Shown piece after piece: positions 18,429-29,114 of a stretch of 64,000 bases of DNA (position 1 is its first letter; every line of letters begins with the position of its first letter). The DNA is taken from assembly GCA_019634245.1 (NCBI GenBank), contig JAHQVR010000030.1, positions 1 through 64,000 of the forward strand, in the 5' to 3' direction. The DNA comes from Gammaproteobacteria bacterium. GTDB lineage: Bacteria; Pseudomonadota; Gammaproteobacteria; Granulosicoccales; Granulosicoccaceae. The notes beneath the pieces were generated by a model. The model was not told the origin of the DNA. It worked only from the letters and a program-made list of their open reading frames with translations, and searched no databases. The position numbers were made by a program, and so were the translations under genes.

Positions 18429-20462
18429 GTGGTAACCGTGAACAGCTCTTCATTAATACCTTCCATCTCTGGAGTGGCCATGTCACTGGCTCTCTGTGTG
18501 GTCGGGCCGTTGATAGCCATGCGGGTGTTTGCCAAGGTACGCCGCTCTGAGAAGCTCACCAAAGCGGCCTGGCTCGCGTTTGCCTCGTTAGCCGCTGGCG
18601 CGACGTTTTGGTCGGTCAATTTCCTGTTGCTCATTTCTGCCAATATCCCAGTCCACTTAGGGAAAGCAGAATATTTTGCGTTTGCGCTGGGGTTTTCCAT
18701 TATTGGAACCTTCATCGGCCTATCGATTTCTGCTTTTACCGAACGTTCATTTCTAATAGAGGTGGGTGGATCTTTTGTGGGTTTAATTGTTCTAGGCACA
18801 CAATTACTGATCATCTGGGCCATTTCTCCTGAGCTCTTTACCGCTATCTCCTTTACGCACTTAGCCGCAGCAATGGTGGTGTCTGTGTTATTCGGTGCAA
18901 TGGCGACCAACCGGATTGCCCGGCCAGTCACGCGCTTTTGTAAATACGGTGGAGGCTTTGCTCTGATTTGCTCCATAGTCCTCTGCTATCTGTGCATCGT
19001 CTTGGGAATCTCTACTGAGGTGGCTCAGCCTACCGATACGCCTAGCTTTACCCAGATGCTAGGAGTCGTATCGGTCGCCTCGTTACTAATTTTTGCAGCG
19101 GCAGCTGCCTATTTTATCGATGCGCGCAATCTGCGCGATGCTAGCTATCAAATGCAAGAGGTTTCCCAAAAAGACCCGTTAACTGGGTTAGTAAATCATC
19201 AAGGCTTTGAGCAGCTGCTAACGACTACCGTGACGCAACTCCATGACGACACTGCAAGCATCGCCGTGGCTGTGATAGAAATCAGTCAAATCAAAGAAAT
19301 TAACGCCGCACATGGCATCGCAGCTGGCGATGCGGTGCTGAACACCGTGGCGTCACGGCTTTCCCAAGCTCTGGGTGAAAACGAATTTCTAGGTAAGTTT
19401 ACCGGCAATCGGTTTCTGGCCATTAAGTTCCCCATCTTTCACAAGAGTGAGGCACAGAAATTTTGCGACCGTATTCAACGAGAAATTGCTCAGCCCATTA
19501 GCTGGAATGAAAACGACTTGAATGTCGGTTTCAGCGCTGGCATTGCGCTTTTCCCACATCACGGAAAGCTCAGCCGACAACTGATCGAACATGCAGATCT
19601 CGCAGCGCTGCGTGCTCGCGAACTCTCAGACAAAAAGGTCACTATCTACAACCCGCAAATTGATGATCAGAAAAAATCTCGTAACATGATGGCCATCGAT
19701 CTGCGTGCCGCCATCAGCAAGGGTGAGTTAGAACTGAACTACCAACGCCAAAATGATGTTTCAACCGGTGATCTTGTCGGTTTTGAATCCCTAATGCGCT
19801 GGCGACACCCAGAACAGGGTATGGTCTCACCGGGAATCTTTATACCGATCGCTGAAGAATCGAGCTTAATCGTAGAGCTAGGTGAATGGGCTCTACGAAC
19901 CGCCTGTGCGGAAGCAGCGAGTTGGGATCAACCTTTAAGTGTTGCCGTTAATGTAGCCGCACGACAGCTCGAGGGAACCGAGTTCCCTAAACTTGTGGAA
20001 CAGGTACTCGACGAAACCGGCCTCGACCCAACCCGTCTTGAGTTGGAAATAACCGAAAGCGGCATCATCCACGACCAAGAACAAGCGCTACACACGCTTA
20101 AATTACTCAAAGAGTTGGGATGTAAGGTAGCGATGGACGACTTCGGTACCGGCCACTCTTCTCTGTCGACACTGCAGGCATTCCCTTTCGACAAACTCAA
20201 AGTCGATCGGGAATTTATCAAAGACATCGAACTCAATGACGAGTCCACCGTTATTCTCAGAGCTACCATTGCCATCGCCGACAGCATGGATCTTAAGGTG
20301 CTTGCTGAGGGTGCTGAAACTGCAGAACATATCGATGTACTAAAGCGCTGCGGTTGTAACCTAGTACAAGGATTCTATTTCGGCAAACCTTTGACAACAA
20401 CCGATCTAAAAACCGCCCTGAACGACACAGCCGTCGAAGGCAATACAAACAAAGCTGCCTGA
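18429..20462 (+). CDS. Seven-helix membrane protein with degenerate GGDEF and EAL domains
   Basis: 677 residues. About seven membrane helices fill residues 10-235, laid out like an MHYT sensor, but the motif position reads FWSVNFL where MHYT proteins have WSMHF. The GGDEF domain (about 245-400) has TGNRF at the active loop (about residue 323) in place of GGDEF, so cyclase activity is unlikely. The EAL domain (about 415-665) keeps the first Glu (GFESLMRW), the Asn in VAVNVAARQL, ELEITES, AMDDFGTGHSS and the LAEGAET loop, so c-di-GMP phosphodiesterase activity is plausible. The start is uncertain: GTG 18429 is used, but ATG 18480 has a better ribosome site (GGAG five bases upstream). It stands alone between tesA and the hydrolase-OsmC gene. 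Confidence 0.88.
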   Translation: MVTVNSSSLIPSISGVAMSLALCVVGPLIAMRVFAKVRRSEKLTKAAWLAFASLAAGATFWSVNFLLLISANIPVHLGKAEYFAFALGFSIIGTFIGLSISAFTERSFLIEVGGSFVGLIVLGTQLLIIWAISPELFTAISFTHLAAAMVVSVLFGAMATNRIARPVTRFCKYGGGFALICSIVLCYLCIVLGISTEVAQPTDTPSFTQMLGVVSVASLLIFAAAAAYFIDARNLRDASYQMQEVSQKDPLTGLVNHQGFEQLLTTTVTQLHDDTASIAVAVIEISQIKEINAAHGIAAGDAVLNTVASRLSQALGENEFLGKFTGNRFLAIKFPIFHKSEAQKFCDRIQREIAQPISWNENDLNVGFSAGIALFPHHGKLSRQLIEHADLAALRARELSDKKVTIYNPQIDDQKKSRNMMAIDLRAAISKGELELNYQRQNDVSTGDLVGFESLMRWRHPEQGMVSPGIFIPIAEESSLIVELGEWALRTACAEAASWDQPLSVAVNVAARQLEGTEFPKLVEQVLDETGLDPTRLELEITESGIIHDQEQALHTLKLLKELGCKVAMDDFGTGHSSLSTLQAFPFDKLKVDREFIKDIELNDESTVILRATIAIADSMDLKVLAEGAETAEHIDVLKRCGCNLVQGFYFGKPLTTTDLKTALNDTAVEGNTNKAA

Positions 20463-20517
20463 TCCTGCAACTGCGTTATCACTAAGTTGGAACTTATTAC
20501 TTTAGCGTCTATCTATT

Positions 20518-20538
20518 GACTATCTCTTTGGGATAGTC
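20518..20538. promoter_or_regulatory. Hairpin over the ribosome site of the hydrolase-OsmC gene
   Basis: GACTATC and GATAGTC form a perfect 7-base inverted repeat around a 7-base loop, ending three bases before the ATG at 20542. The only purine-rich ribosome-site candidate (GGGA) lies at the edge of the second arm. It could be an operator or an RNA structure limiting initiation. Confidence 0.4.
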
Positions 20539-20541
20539 GAT

Positions 20542-21753
20542 ATGCCTCAGCGTAAAAAAGTAAGTTTTGCCGGAGCCACAGGTGATACTTTGGCTGGCCT
20601 TCTGGAATTACCCGATCGCCCACCGGTCGCATACGCTTTGTTCGCCCACTGCTTCACCTGCGGCAAAGATATCGCAGCGGCAACCAGAATCGCCCGCGCC
20701 CTGTTACAGCATGGCATTGCCACCTTACGCTTCGATTTCACCGGACTCGGTAACAGCGATGGTGATTTCGCTAACACAAACTTTTCATCCAACGTTCAAG
20801 ATTTAATTGCCGCTGCAGATTTCTTACGATCACACTATCAAGCGCCCAAACTATTGATTGGCCATAGCCTGGGAGGTACAGCAGTGTTGAATGCCGCGAA
20901 GAGCGTTCCTGAATGCGTCAGCGTAGTCACTATCGGCTCACCTGCCGATGCACAACATGTTGCCAAGCAATTTGCCTGCGATATTGATGCTATCAATAGC
21001 CAGGGTGAAGCCGAGGTCAGTTTAGCGGGTAGACAATTCCGCATACGCAAGCAATTTTTAAAAGACATTGAACAAACAAGCACTGAGCACATAAAAACGA
21101 TGGGAAAAGCGTTGTTGGTGATGCACTCACCGACAGACGCAATCGTATCGATACACGAGGCCGAACGCATCTATCTTGCCGCAGCGCACCCAAAAAGCTT
21201 TGTTAGCCTGGACAACGCGGATCATCTGCTCACTCGTGCACCGGACGCAGAGTATGTGGCCAATACAATCGCTGTTTGGGTCAGCCGCTTTCTACCGCCG
21301 AACGAATCGCCCAGCTTGTCGGTTTCCAAAGGCGAAGTTCAAGTTCATGAAAACAACCATGTGTTCACGCTGGACGTTTTTAGCGATTCACACCAATGGG
21401 TTGCCGATGAACCCGTACAGGTAGGTGGCAATAATACCGGGCCTGACCCTTATGAGCATCTTCTCGCGTCAGTAGGCACTTGCACGGCTATGACGCTTAG
21501 AATGTATGCTACCCGAAAACAATGGCCCTTGAAGGACGCTAAGATAGTGCTCTCTCATAGCCGCGAGCACGTAGCCGACTGCAAGAACTGCGATTCGAAC
21601 AATACTCAATTGGATGTGATACACCGCACCGTCGAACTGGTGGGTGAATTAAGCTCCGAGCAACGGGCTCGCTTGATGGAAATTGCCGATAAATGCCCGG
21701 TACACAAAACGCTTACGGGACAGTTGGTCGTTCGCACAGAAGGCATCAATTAA
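20542..21753 (+). CDS. Bifunctional alpha/beta-hydrolase and OsmC-family protein
   Basis: 403 residues in two domains. Residues 1-255 are an alpha/beta-hydrolase with nucleophile elbow [11 protein letters not shown] (Ser109), an acidic residue near SPTDAIVS and His in [10 protein letters not shown]. Residues about 275-403 are an OsmC/Ohr-like domain: [20 protein letters not shown] with the first peroxidatic-type Cys (about 314) and DKCPVHKTL with the second (about 385). Both active sites appear complete. OsmC-type domains reduce organic hydroperoxides, and the hydrolase might release or open the substrate; the natural substrate is unknown. This fusion is known in other proteobacteria. It is convergent with and overlaps the end of the ABC ATPase gene by four bases. 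Confidence 0.92.
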   Translation: MPQRKKVSFAGATGDTLAGLLELPDRPPVAYALFAHCFTCGKDIAAATRIARALLQHGIATLRFDFTGLGNSDGDFANTNFSSNVQDLIAAADFLRSHYQAPKLLIGHSLGGTAVLNAAKSVPECVSVVTIGSPADAQHVAKQFACDIDAINSQGEAEVSLAGRQFRIRKQFLKDIEQTSTEHIKTMGKALLVMHSPTDAIVSIHEAERIYLAAAHPKSFVSLDNADHLLTRAPDAEYVANTIAVWVSRFLPPNESPSLSVSKGEVQVHENNHVFTLDVFSDSHQWVADEPVQVGGNNTGPDPYEHLLASVGTCTAMTLRMYATRKQWPLKDAKIVLSHSREHVADCKNCDSNNTQLDVIHRTVELVGELSSEQRARLMEIADKCPVHKTLTGQLVVRTEGIN

Positions 21754-22652
21754 CCGGTCTCGCCATACAGACGTTCTTCCAACGATCTGCCGCGATGCAA
21801 CTGTCTATAGCTCCAGTGCTTCTCTCTGAGCAGAGTTAACAGAGGAACATCTACTACAGATTCAATGGTTGTCGTCAATAGAAATTCACCTTGCGCACGC
21901 TGCTCAACGGATTCAACGCCTGGTATAGCGCTGGCGGCGGATATAAACGCATCAGCGGGTACGTCAATTAACCGAACAGTGAGAAAGACATCTTTATCAT
22001 CCGTATCGATGGCCCCATGGCTGGATAAACGACCGTTTTCCAAGTAGACCACTGTGCTACATAATTTCTCTAGCTCATCCAAATTATGGGAACTAATAAT
22101 AAAGGTCGCTTTATCAACCATCTGGCCAATTAAATCGCGAATGATCTTAACATTGGGTGGGTCGATACCAGCGGTCGGTTCATCCAGCAATATTACTTCC
22201 GGGCTGCCAATCAAGGCTTGAGCCAGCGACACGCGTTTACGCATACCATGACTCAGTTCGGCAGGCTCTTTCTCAGCAACATCGGGTAATTGCACAATTT
22301 CCAACACCCGATTCGCTTCGTTTTGAGCAGCACCCCGCTCAAACCCCTGCAATCGCGCGTAGTACGTTAGCTGCTGCAATAAAGTGAAGTTAGGATCCAT
22401 TTGCGCATCCTGGGGCATTGCGCTGATGCGGCCAACCAACCCGCGACTGCCTGGCAGCTCCCCCAAGATACGTGCACTACCTTCGGTTCTTAAAATGTAG
22501 CCACACAAGATACTAATCAGTGTGGTTTTCCCGGCTCCATTGGGCCCAATCAATGCGATGGGCGCACCGGTATTGAGTTCAAGCGTCAAATTGTCGAGCG
22601 CCCGGACCGCACCGTAGTGCTTCGAGACTGCGTCAAGTTGTATCAGGCTCAC
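21750..22652 (-). CDS. ABC-2 type exporter ATP-binding protein
   Basis: 300 residues. Walker [17 protein letters not shown]-loop [10 protein letters not shown], signature [15 protein letters not shown] (SHG in place of SGG), Walker [13 protein letters not shown] and H-loop IISSHN are all visible. A C-terminal ferredoxin-like regulatory extension follows. I use GTG 22652, which has GGAGAG upstream and overlaps the permease stop as GTGA; the longer frame begins inside the permease. Forms an exporter with the next upstream gene; the NosFY-like architecture suggests drug, copper-site or lipid traffic, substrate unknown. Confidence 0.88.
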   Translation of the reverse strand: MSLIQLDAVSKHYGAVRALDNLTLELNTGAPIALIGPNGAGKTTLISILCGYILRTEGSARILGELPGSRGLVGRISAMPQDAQMDPNFTLLQQLTYYARLQGFERGAAQNEANRVLEIVQLPDVAEKEPAELSHGMRKRVSLAQALIGSPEVILLDEPTAGIDPPNVKIIRDLIGQMVDKATFIISSHNLDELEKLCSTVVYLENGRLSSHGAIDTDDKDVFLTVRLIDVPADAFISAASAIPGVESVEQRAQGEFLLTTTIESVVDVPLLTLLREKHWSYRQLHRGRSLEERLYGETG

Positions 22653-23443
22653 AGATCTCTCCTGTTGACACTCCACCACCCAAAAGCAAGTAAGACCAAT
22701 GTGTGAAGTATTGGTATGGCGGCGAGTACCATCGCTTGCGTTGAAAAGTGCTTAATCAACGACGAAATCTGCGAACCGGGGAGCAACCAATCCAGCAACG
22801 GGAACGGGCCATATTTTCGCTGAACATAGCCGATCACTAGTGTGGCAACGATCCAAACGATAATCCAGTACACGATAGCTTGTCGGGCTGAACTGGCTAG
22901 CAAGGACAACAATGCCATCATCGCGACAAAAGGCAGTAACACTAACCAAATATGGAATAGGATCAACGGCAGATCTTTCACAGCTAGTGACACGCGTTCG
23001 GGATTGTAATAACCGATCAACGCCAAGACGCTAGCTAAAGTCACAGTGACCAACAGCAACATCAACACACTTTGACCTAGAAACCGACCAAAATACAGTT
23101 CAGTTCGAGAGGTTCTGAGAAGAAGATACCGAAGTGTGCCACGTACTTTGTCCGAGGCCATTTGATCGGCTGAAATTATCACAGCAAAAAACGGTAGTAG
23201 ATATAATGCAATAAGCCAATACAGGGCAACCTCTGGAGTTGACCAATGGCGCAAAGCTTCAAGCCGATCACCGATTAATAAATCAATCAAACCGCTGGTT
23301 TCCGGCGCAGACAGATATCTTGCGGCCGGCGCAATAATATAGAGCAGCACTAGCAACCAAATTAATCCGAACGCTGCCATCGCCATCCAGCCTCGCCTTG
23401 TCGCAAACACTCGACGCCATTCAAATACGGCAATGTTCACCAT
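22649..23443 (-). CDS. ABC-2 type permease
   Basis: 264 residues, six predicted membrane helices: about 20-40, a pair near 90-115, 130-155, 165-195 and 235-255. SADQMASDKVRGTLRYLLLRTSR between helices 2 and 3 is the cytoplasmic coupling region seen in NosY-like permeases. Start taken at ATG 23443 (MVNIAVFEWRR); a GTG five codons earlier overlaps the thioesterase stop. Transcribed thioesterase-permease-ATPase as one unit. Confidence 0.83.
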   Translation of the reverse strand: MVNIAVFEWRRVFATRRGWMAMAAFGLIWLLVLLYIIAPAARYLSAPETSGLIDLLIGDRLEALRHWSTPEVALYWLIALYLLPFFAVIISADQMASDKVRGTLRYLLLRTSRTELYFGRFLGQSVLMLLLVTVTLASVLALIGYYNPERVSLAVKDLPLILFHIWLVLLPFVAMMALLSLLASSARQAIVYWIIVWIVATLVIGYVQRKYGPFPLLDWLLPGSQISSLIKHFSTQAMVLAAIPILHTLVLLAFGWWSVNRRDL

Positions 23444-23448
23444 AGATA

Positions 23449-23979
23449 TTATTTCCACTCATTCGATGAGACTTGTTGTGCCTGATACCAATCAGTAACC
23501 CAGCGAGGTAGCTCAGGATCTGACCCGGTATACCCTATTGCCGCTAGCAAATCAGCGGTTGGCACCTTATATCGATCAGGACCCAAAAAGCGAGAAACGA
23601 CCACTCCTTCAGCGACCACTTCATCAGCCCTGATAAACCGTTGCGCCAAAAAAATACATTTTTTATCCCAACCAATAACCTCGGTGTGAATGTCAAACGA
23701 TTGCCAGAGCTTCAGCGAACGTCGAAACCGCATACTCGAGCCCACTATCACTGGGTACCAGCCTTGTGGCTTTAATTGGGAAACTAAACCAGAGCGCAGC
23801 AACAGATCCATCCGAGCCACATCCATCAGGGTCAAATACACACCGTTATTCACATGTCCTAACAAATCCAGATCCGTAGGTAGCACGCGAAAAGACGTTC
23901 TGCACGGACCTAATGCCAAACATGCCGGATTCCATCGATACGTTAAAAACAGCCAAAGTAGGCGCAGGTACAGCTTCAT
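23449..23979 (-). CDS. Hotdog-fold acyl-CoA thioesterase
   Basis: 176 residues. The 4HBT/THEM6-like pattern RVLPTDLDLLGHVNNGVYLT includes the catalytic Asp and the HVNN core of the hotdog fold. The short hydrophobic N-terminus (LYLRLLWLFLTYRW) could bind membrane. It heads the operon with the ABC-2 exporter, ending within the first codons of the permease. Substrate unknown; the pairing suggests acyl-chain hydrolysis linked to export or to membrane maintenance, which is inference. Confidence 0.82.
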   Translation of the reverse strand: MKLYLRLLWLFLTYRWNPACLALGPCRTSFRVLPTDLDLLGHVNNGVYLTLMDVARMDLLLRSGLVSQLKPQGWYPVIVGSSMRFRRSLKLWQSFDIHTEVIGWDKKCIFLAQRFIRADEVVAEGVVVSRFLGPDRYKVPTADLLAAIGYTGSDPELPRWVTDWYQAQQVSSNEWK

Positions 23980-24077
23980 CCGCTTCCTTTTTTCGTGAAC
24001 TGAGAATCTGAATTTTGTGAATCAGGCATCATAGCCTAGCTAGGCAATTTATTAGCATGGACACCGGAGGAAAATCC

Positions 24078-24755
24078 ATGCACCTGCGTTACACCTATAT
24101 TGCGCTGTCCCTAGCCACACTGACCTGCTTTGTCAGTGCGACTAGCGCTGCGGCGAACTCAACATCTACATCCCCCTGCGACTCGCTATCACCCGAATTT
24201 GAGCGGCTAGGCGATGAATACTTCGATATCGAACCGCTGGATGCGCTCACGTCGAACCGCGATAGGCGAAAAATCGAACAAGTACTAACCGAGTTGTCCA
24301 AAGCTCGGCTCTCAGGTGGAAAGGGTGAGCGTCTTACATGCTTTCCGACCGATATTGACGGTAGCGATAATGACCAAATCACAAGAACACTAGCAACGTC
24401 TTCCAACTCCGATAGGGTTCGCCGATCCGTGTTCGAGTTACGTGATTTGATACTGCTCAAGCGATCCAATGGCGAGCATATTCTAAAAGCCTATGAAGAC
24501 GACTCTGAACGACGGCTTATCAAAGCGCACAGCATCGACCTACCCGGCAGTGAATACTGGAGCGTCGACCCGTCCAACCCGAGTCAATTCATGGCCAAAG
24601 AAAAGTACCGCAAGCGCAATGTGCAAATTGGTACAGCCAACCTAATCGAAGTGGACTTGAGGTTAATTCCAACGGGCAGTAGCATGGAATTGCAGCGTAC
24701 GCTGTATATCAACGGCCACTGGGCAGAGTCACTCACTTGGAAGGTCGACGCTTAA
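24078..24755 (+). CDS. Secreted protein of unknown function
   Basis: 225 residues. The start is ATG 24078, decided by GGAGG eight bases upstream. It has a signal peptide of about 27 residues ([18 protein letters not shown]). The mature part is hydrophilic with two Cys (SPCDSL and ERLTCFPTD), which could pair in the periplasm. The C-terminal half is strand-rich ([20 protein letters not shown]). I recognise no family. The gene stands alone, and its stop overlaps the lysS stop on the other strand within TTAA. Confidence 0.75.
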   Translation: MHLRYTYIALSLATLTCFVSATSAAANSTSTSPCDSLSPEFERLGDEYFDIEPLDALTSNRDRRKIEQVLTELSKARLSGGKGERLTCFPTDIDGSDNDQITRTLATSSNSDRVRRSVFELRDLILLKRSNGEHILKAYEDDSERRLIKAHSIDLPGSEYWSVDPSNPSQFMAKEKYRKRNVQIGTANLIEVDLRLIPTGSSMELQRTLYINGHWAESLTWKVDA

Positions 24756-26242
24756 GCTTCGTGTCGCATTTGCGGAAATAGGACAACGTCGCGGATCGTG
24801 GATGATCCGGTTAGCAACATCACCAATCGGTCAATCCCTATGCCCTCCCCGGCTGTCGGTGGCATTGCATACTCCAGTGCCCGCACATAGTCGGCATCGA
24901 AGTGCATAGCTTCATCATCTCCAGCCTCTTTTTCAGCCACCTGTGCTCGAAAACGCTCAGCTTGGTCTTCTGCATCATTGAGTTCAGAAAACCCATTTGC
25001 GATTTCACGCCCACCGATAAAAAGCTCAAACCGGTCACTGATATCGGGGTTTTCATCATTACGCCGCGATAAGGGCGAAACTTCGGTCGGATAGGCCGTA
25101 ATAAACGTAGGATCATGAAGCTTCTCTTCCACGCTGGCTTCAAAGATTTCCATCAACAACTTTCCTACGCCCCACTCTGGTTTCACATCAATATGTAGCG
25201 ATCGCGCCACTTCGGTCGCTGAATCGAGCGATGCTAGATCGCTTGCCGATAGTTCTGAGTTATGGTGAACAATGGACTCCTGCATGGTCATGCGCGTAAA
25301 AGGTTTACCAAAATCATAACGACCATCGCCGGTTTCAGTGGGAATAACACTGTTGCCAATCACCGATTCGGCTAACCCTCGGAACATCTCTTCGGTTAAA
25401 TCCATCAAATCTTCATAGGTGGCATAGGCCTGATAAAATTCGATCATCGTAAATTCTGGATTGTGCCGGGTGCTCAAACCTTCGTTACGAAAATTTCGGT
25501 TGATTTCAAAAACACGCTCAAACCCACCTACCACCAATCTTTTTAAATACAGCTCTGGGGCTACTCGCAAATACAGCTCCATATCCAGAGCATTGTGATG
25601 CGTTACAAACGGTTTGGCGGTGGCACCACCAGGAATCACATGCATCATCGGTGTTTCTACTTCTAGAAACTCACGGTCAATCATGAATTGACGAATGTAA
25701 GCTACTATCTCAGATCTCAGCCTAAACACTTGTCGAGACTCTTCATTCATGATGAGATCAACGTATCGCTGACGATAGCGTGTTTCCTGATCGTTTAAAC
25801 CATGAAATTTTTCAGGCAGAGGCCGTAGAGACTTACTGAGCAACTGAATCGATTGGGCTTTCACAGACAACTCACCGGTTTTGGTGATGAAAAGCGTGCC
25901 AGTTACTCCTACAATATCGCCAATGTCAAAGCCCTTAAAATCCGCATAAATCTGCTCGCCTAGTGCATCGCGCTGTAAGAACAATTGCATATTGCCAGAC
26001 ACATCGCGAATGCCCGCAAAACTCGCTTTACCCATAATTCGCCGGGACATGATACGCCCAGCGACCGACACCAATATTTCTCTAGATGCTAATTCTTCTT
26101 TATCTGAATCAGCAAAATTGGCATGAAGTTCAGCCGATTTGTGACTGGGTTTGAAATCGTTTGGAAACGCATTGCCTTGTATTCGAGCTTCCGTTAATTT
26201 TGCTCTACGCTGCGCGATAAGAGAGTTTTCGTCTTCGCTCAT
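24752..26242 (-). CDS. lysS: Lysyl-tRNA synthetase, class II
   Basis: 496 residues. N-terminal OB anticodon-binding domain ([18 protein letters not shown]), then the class II core with motif 2 ([19 protein letters not shown]) and motif 3 ([13 protein letters not shown]). It begins four bases after prfB, the classic prfB-lysS pair. No C-terminal or N-terminal extras. Confidence 0.96.
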   Translation of the reverse strand: MSEDENSLIAQRRAKLTEARIQGNAFPNDFKPSHKSAELHANFADSDKEELASREILVSVAGRIMSRRIMGKASFAGIRDVSGNMQLFLQRDALGEQIYADFKGFDIGDIVGVTGTLFITKTGELSVKAQSIQLLSKSLRPLPEKFHGLNDQETRYRQRYVDLIMNEESRQVFRLRSEIVAYIRQFMIDREFLEVETPMMHVIPGGATAKPFVTHHNALDMELYLRVAPELYLKRLVVGGFERVFEINRNFRNEGLSTRHNPEFTMIEFYQAYATYEDLMDLTEEMFRGLAESVIGNSVIPTETGDGRYDFGKPFTRMTMQESIVHHNSELSASDLASLDSATEVARSLHIDVKPEWGVGKLLMEIFEASVEEKLHDPTFITAYPTEVSPLSRRNDENPDISDRFELFIGGREIANGFSELNDAEDQAERFRAQVAEKEAGDDEAMHFDADYVRALEYAMPPTAGEGIGIDRLVMLLTGSSTIRDVVLFPQMRHEA

Positions 26243-26246
26243 CAGT

Positions 26247-27345
26247 CTACAAACCTGCTTTTAGGCTTTCAGTTAAGAAAGCAGTTAAGTCACCGTCAAG
26301 TACAGCCTGTGTGTTACTGGTTTCTATACCGGTACGCAAATCTTTGATGCGGGACTGATCTAATACATAGGAGCGAATCTGACTGCCCCACCCAATATCT
26401 GATTTACTATCTTCAACGGCTTGCTGATCGCCACTGCGCTTGAGCAATTCCGCTTCGTAGAGCTTAGACTTTAATTGCTTCATTGCAGTCGCTTTGTTCT
26501 TGTGTTGGGAACGGTCGTTCTGACATTGGACAACAATTCCACTGGGCTCATGGGTGATCCTAACCGCCGACTCTGTTCGGTTAACGTGTTGACCCCCAGC
26601 ACCACTGGCACGGTAGACGTCAATTCGTAGATCAGCTGGATTGATCTCAATATCGATATCATCGTCTACTTCAGGGGCGACAAACACGGCTGCAAACGAT
26701 GTGTGACGACGATTTCCAGAGTCAAACGGGCTTTTGCGTACCAGACGGTGAACACCTGTTTCGGTGCGAAGCCATCCAAAGGCATACTCACCGTCGAACT
26801 TGATAGTGGCTGATTTGATGCCCGCGACATCCCCTGGAGATACCTCAATCAGTTCAGTTTTAAATCCCGCCCGCTCCCCCCAACGCAAGAACATGCGAAG
26901 CAGCATCTCAGCCCAATCCTGCGCTTCGGTGCCACCACTGCCAGACTGAATGTCTAAAAACGCATTGGCTGCATCCTGGTCACCCGAAAACATGCGGCGG
27001 AATTCGAGCTTCGCTACCTGCGCTTCATAGCGTTCAAGGTCGGAAGCAACTGCCGAAACCGTTTCCTCATCGTCCTCTTCACGAGCCATTTCAAGTAAAT
27101 CTCGGGCATCGACCAGACCGCTGTCGAGGGTGTCAATGACGTCGATAATTTCGGCCAGCGATGCGCGAGTTTGGCCAAGTTTCTGAGCATGCTCAGGATC
27201 GTTCCATACCGCTGGGTTTTCCAGCTCGCGCAGAACTTCCTCTAATTCCTCTTTCTTGGCATCGTAGTCAAAGATACCCCCGTAGTGATGTACATCTTTG
27301 GGTCAGATCTTCAATAGCCTGAACATAGGGGTTAATTTCGATCAT
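26247..27345 (-). CDS. prfB: Peptide chain release factor 2, with programmed +1 frameshift
   Basis: Recognises UGA and UAA stops. The gene is split in two frames. ATG 27345 opens 25 codons ending RGYL, then an in-frame TGA (27270-27268). A +1 slip at CTTTGAC puts translation into the frame that runs to 26247. The joined product is 365 residues, the E. coli length. In the second frame SPF (stop recognition, KSPFDSG) and GGQ ([12 protein letters not shown], peptidyl hydrolysis) are intact. The gene follows recJ by 11 bases and lysS follows by 4. A predictor that ignores the shift would start falsely at about 27089. Confidence 0.96.
27267..27285 (-). promoter_or_regulatory. prfB autoregulatory frameshift site
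   Basis: Read leftward, a G-run Shine-Dalgarno-like element (CGGGGGTAT) lies directly before CTTTGAC, the slippery CUU plus UGA C. The match to the E. coli prfB site is nearly exact. Low RF2 stalls at UGA and promotes the +1 slip, giving feedback control (established for the family). Confidence 0.95.
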
Positions 27346-27356
27346 GGTTTCGACAT

Positions 27357-29114
27357 TTACGCTGAATCGGTCGTGAGTGTAGCGCACTCATTCAGAGCTG
27401 AGGTGATGTAGTGGACTTGAAATTGCATTCGTTGCCGATTTTTATAACGGTTCACCGCCAATGAGTAGACCAGCAGTAGGGAATCCGATTCAGGTATGCC
27501 ATCGAACTGATTAAATGCGATGCACTCAAGCGGCGCAACATCGACAATTTCGCCCGCTATTATCGGCAACACACTCAAGCGAGCATGTCCGGTACCCACC
27601 TCATTCATCTTCAGTAAATGAAATTCTCCGTGGAAAATGGGCGCTTCAAAAGCCGTACCCCAAGGAGCGAGACGTTCAAGCAATAAAGCTTGCTGAAGAG
27701 ACAGATCAGCGATTTCGAGCTCGCCATCGCTGAGCCACTGCTTCTGTGGCAATTGACCATTAAGCATGCGTTCAATCTCTTGGTCGAAGGCCAAAGAAAA
27801 CGCCGATAACGCTTCTTTGGGCATCGTCAAACCAGCCGCCATCGCATGGCCACCAAATTTAACGATCGGTATCTCATACTGGGTCAGCAAACGCTGGAGA
27901 ACATCTCTGATATGGACACCTGGAATCGAACGCGCCGATCCCTTGATCAGATCGTCTTCATCAGCAGTGAAAACGACAACAGGTCGATGAAACTTCTCTT
28001 TTAAACGCCCGGCCAGAATGCCGATGATGCCTTGATGCCAATCCTTTTCATAAAGGCAGACGCCAAACCGGCTCGCCACATCAACAGCATCTCTTGAAGC
28101 GTGCTCCAACTGGATACTTGCGGTATCGGTCATGGATTTTTCCACGGATCGACGTTGTTGATTCAGGCTATCCAATTCACCGGCCAGAGCCATGGAATGT
28201 TCATCATCTCCCATCAAGCACTCAATACCCACACTAATGTCCTGCATTCGACCCGCAGCGTTGAGCCTGGGGCCAATAAAAAAACCAATATCCTGGGTTG
28301 TCATTTGCTCTGGGGTGCGCCCAGCCACCTTGAGCAACGCTAATATCCCCGGCCGTGTGCTGCGATGTCGAATTCGCCGCAAACCTTGTTCGACTAAGGC
28401 GCGGTTCACAGCATCCAAAGGAACCATATCGGCGACAGTGCCAATAGCAACCAAATCCAACAACTCTGCCAGTTTAAACTCAGCGCCAGGATCATCCAAC
28501 TTTCGCAAACGAGCACGCAAAGCGAGTAAAACAAAAAACGCAACCCCCACACCCGCCAGATTTTTAGAGCAAAAGTGAGAGCCTTCCAGATTAGGATTGA
28601 CCAGTGCCACGGGTTCAGGCAACTGCTCTGGAGGTAGGTGATGATCAGTCACGACGACATCGATACCAAGCTGGGATGCATGCCTCACACCCTCCACCGA
28701 TGCAACACCATTATCGACCGTTACGATTAAATCGGTTTGTCGCTCCTTGGCGATATTCACCACCGCAGGAGATAGACCATAACCAAAGTCGAAACGGTTG
28801 GGTACAAAGTAATCCAGCTGGGTAAAACCAAACGCTCTTAATGCCAGCATCATAAGCGCTGTGCTGGTTGCACCGTCGCAGTCATAGTCGCCAACAATCA
28901 ACACTTGATCTTCTGCTTCTCGGGCTAAGAGCAAACGGTCGACCGCGCGCTCAATATCCGGTAGTGCATCTGGTGAAGGCAGCGCTCCCAAGGAGTAGTC
29001 CAGCTCTGACGATGAACGCACACCTCGCGCCGCGAGAATTCGATGCGCCACCAAATTTTCGTGTAGTGCAGGGATATCAGTAGGAGATGAGCGGGTGGTT
29101 ATGGTTACAGCCAT
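27357..29114 (-). CDS. recJ: Single-stranded-DNA-specific exonuclease RecJ
   Basis: 5'-3' ssDNA exonuclease of recombination and mismatch repair. I start at ATG 29114 (AVTITTRSS), which overlaps the rpfE-like stop by 10 bases; upstream codons lie inside that gene. 585 residues. DHH-family motifs: LIVGDYDCDGATSTALM, IVTVDNGVAS, VVVTDHHLPPE, then GPRLNAAGRM. The DHHA1 part includes KFGGHAMAAGLTM, and a C-terminal OB-like domain follows. Co-transcribed rpfE-recJ-prfB-lysS. Confidence 0.94.
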   Translation of the reverse strand: MAVTITTRSSPTDIPALHENLVAHRILAARGVRSSSELDYSLGALPSPDALPDIERAVDRLLLAREAEDQVLIVGDYDCDGATSTALMMLALRAFGFTQLDYFVPNRFDFGYGLSPAVVNIAKERQTDLIVTVDNGVASVEGVRHASQLGIDVVVTDHHLPPEQLPEPVALVNPNLEGSHFCSKNLAGVGVAFFVLLALRARLRKLDDPGAEFKLAELLDLVAIGTVADMVPLDAVNRALVEQGLRRIRHRSTRPGILALLKVAGRTPEQMTTQDIGFFIGPRLNAAGRMQDISVGIECLMGDDEHSMALAGELDSLNQQRRSVEKSMTDTASIQLEHASRDAVDVASRFGVCLYEKDWHQGIIGILAGRLKEKFHRPVVVFTADEDDLIKGSARSIPGVHIRDVLQRLLTQYEIPIVKFGGHAMAAGLTMPKEALSAFSLAFDQEIERMLNGQLPQKQWLSDGELEIADLSLQQALLLERLAPWGTAFEAPIFHGEFHLLKMNEVGTGHARLSVLPIIAGEIVDVAPLECIAFNQFDGIPESDSLLLVYSLAVNRYKNRQRMQFQVHYITSALNECATLTTDSA

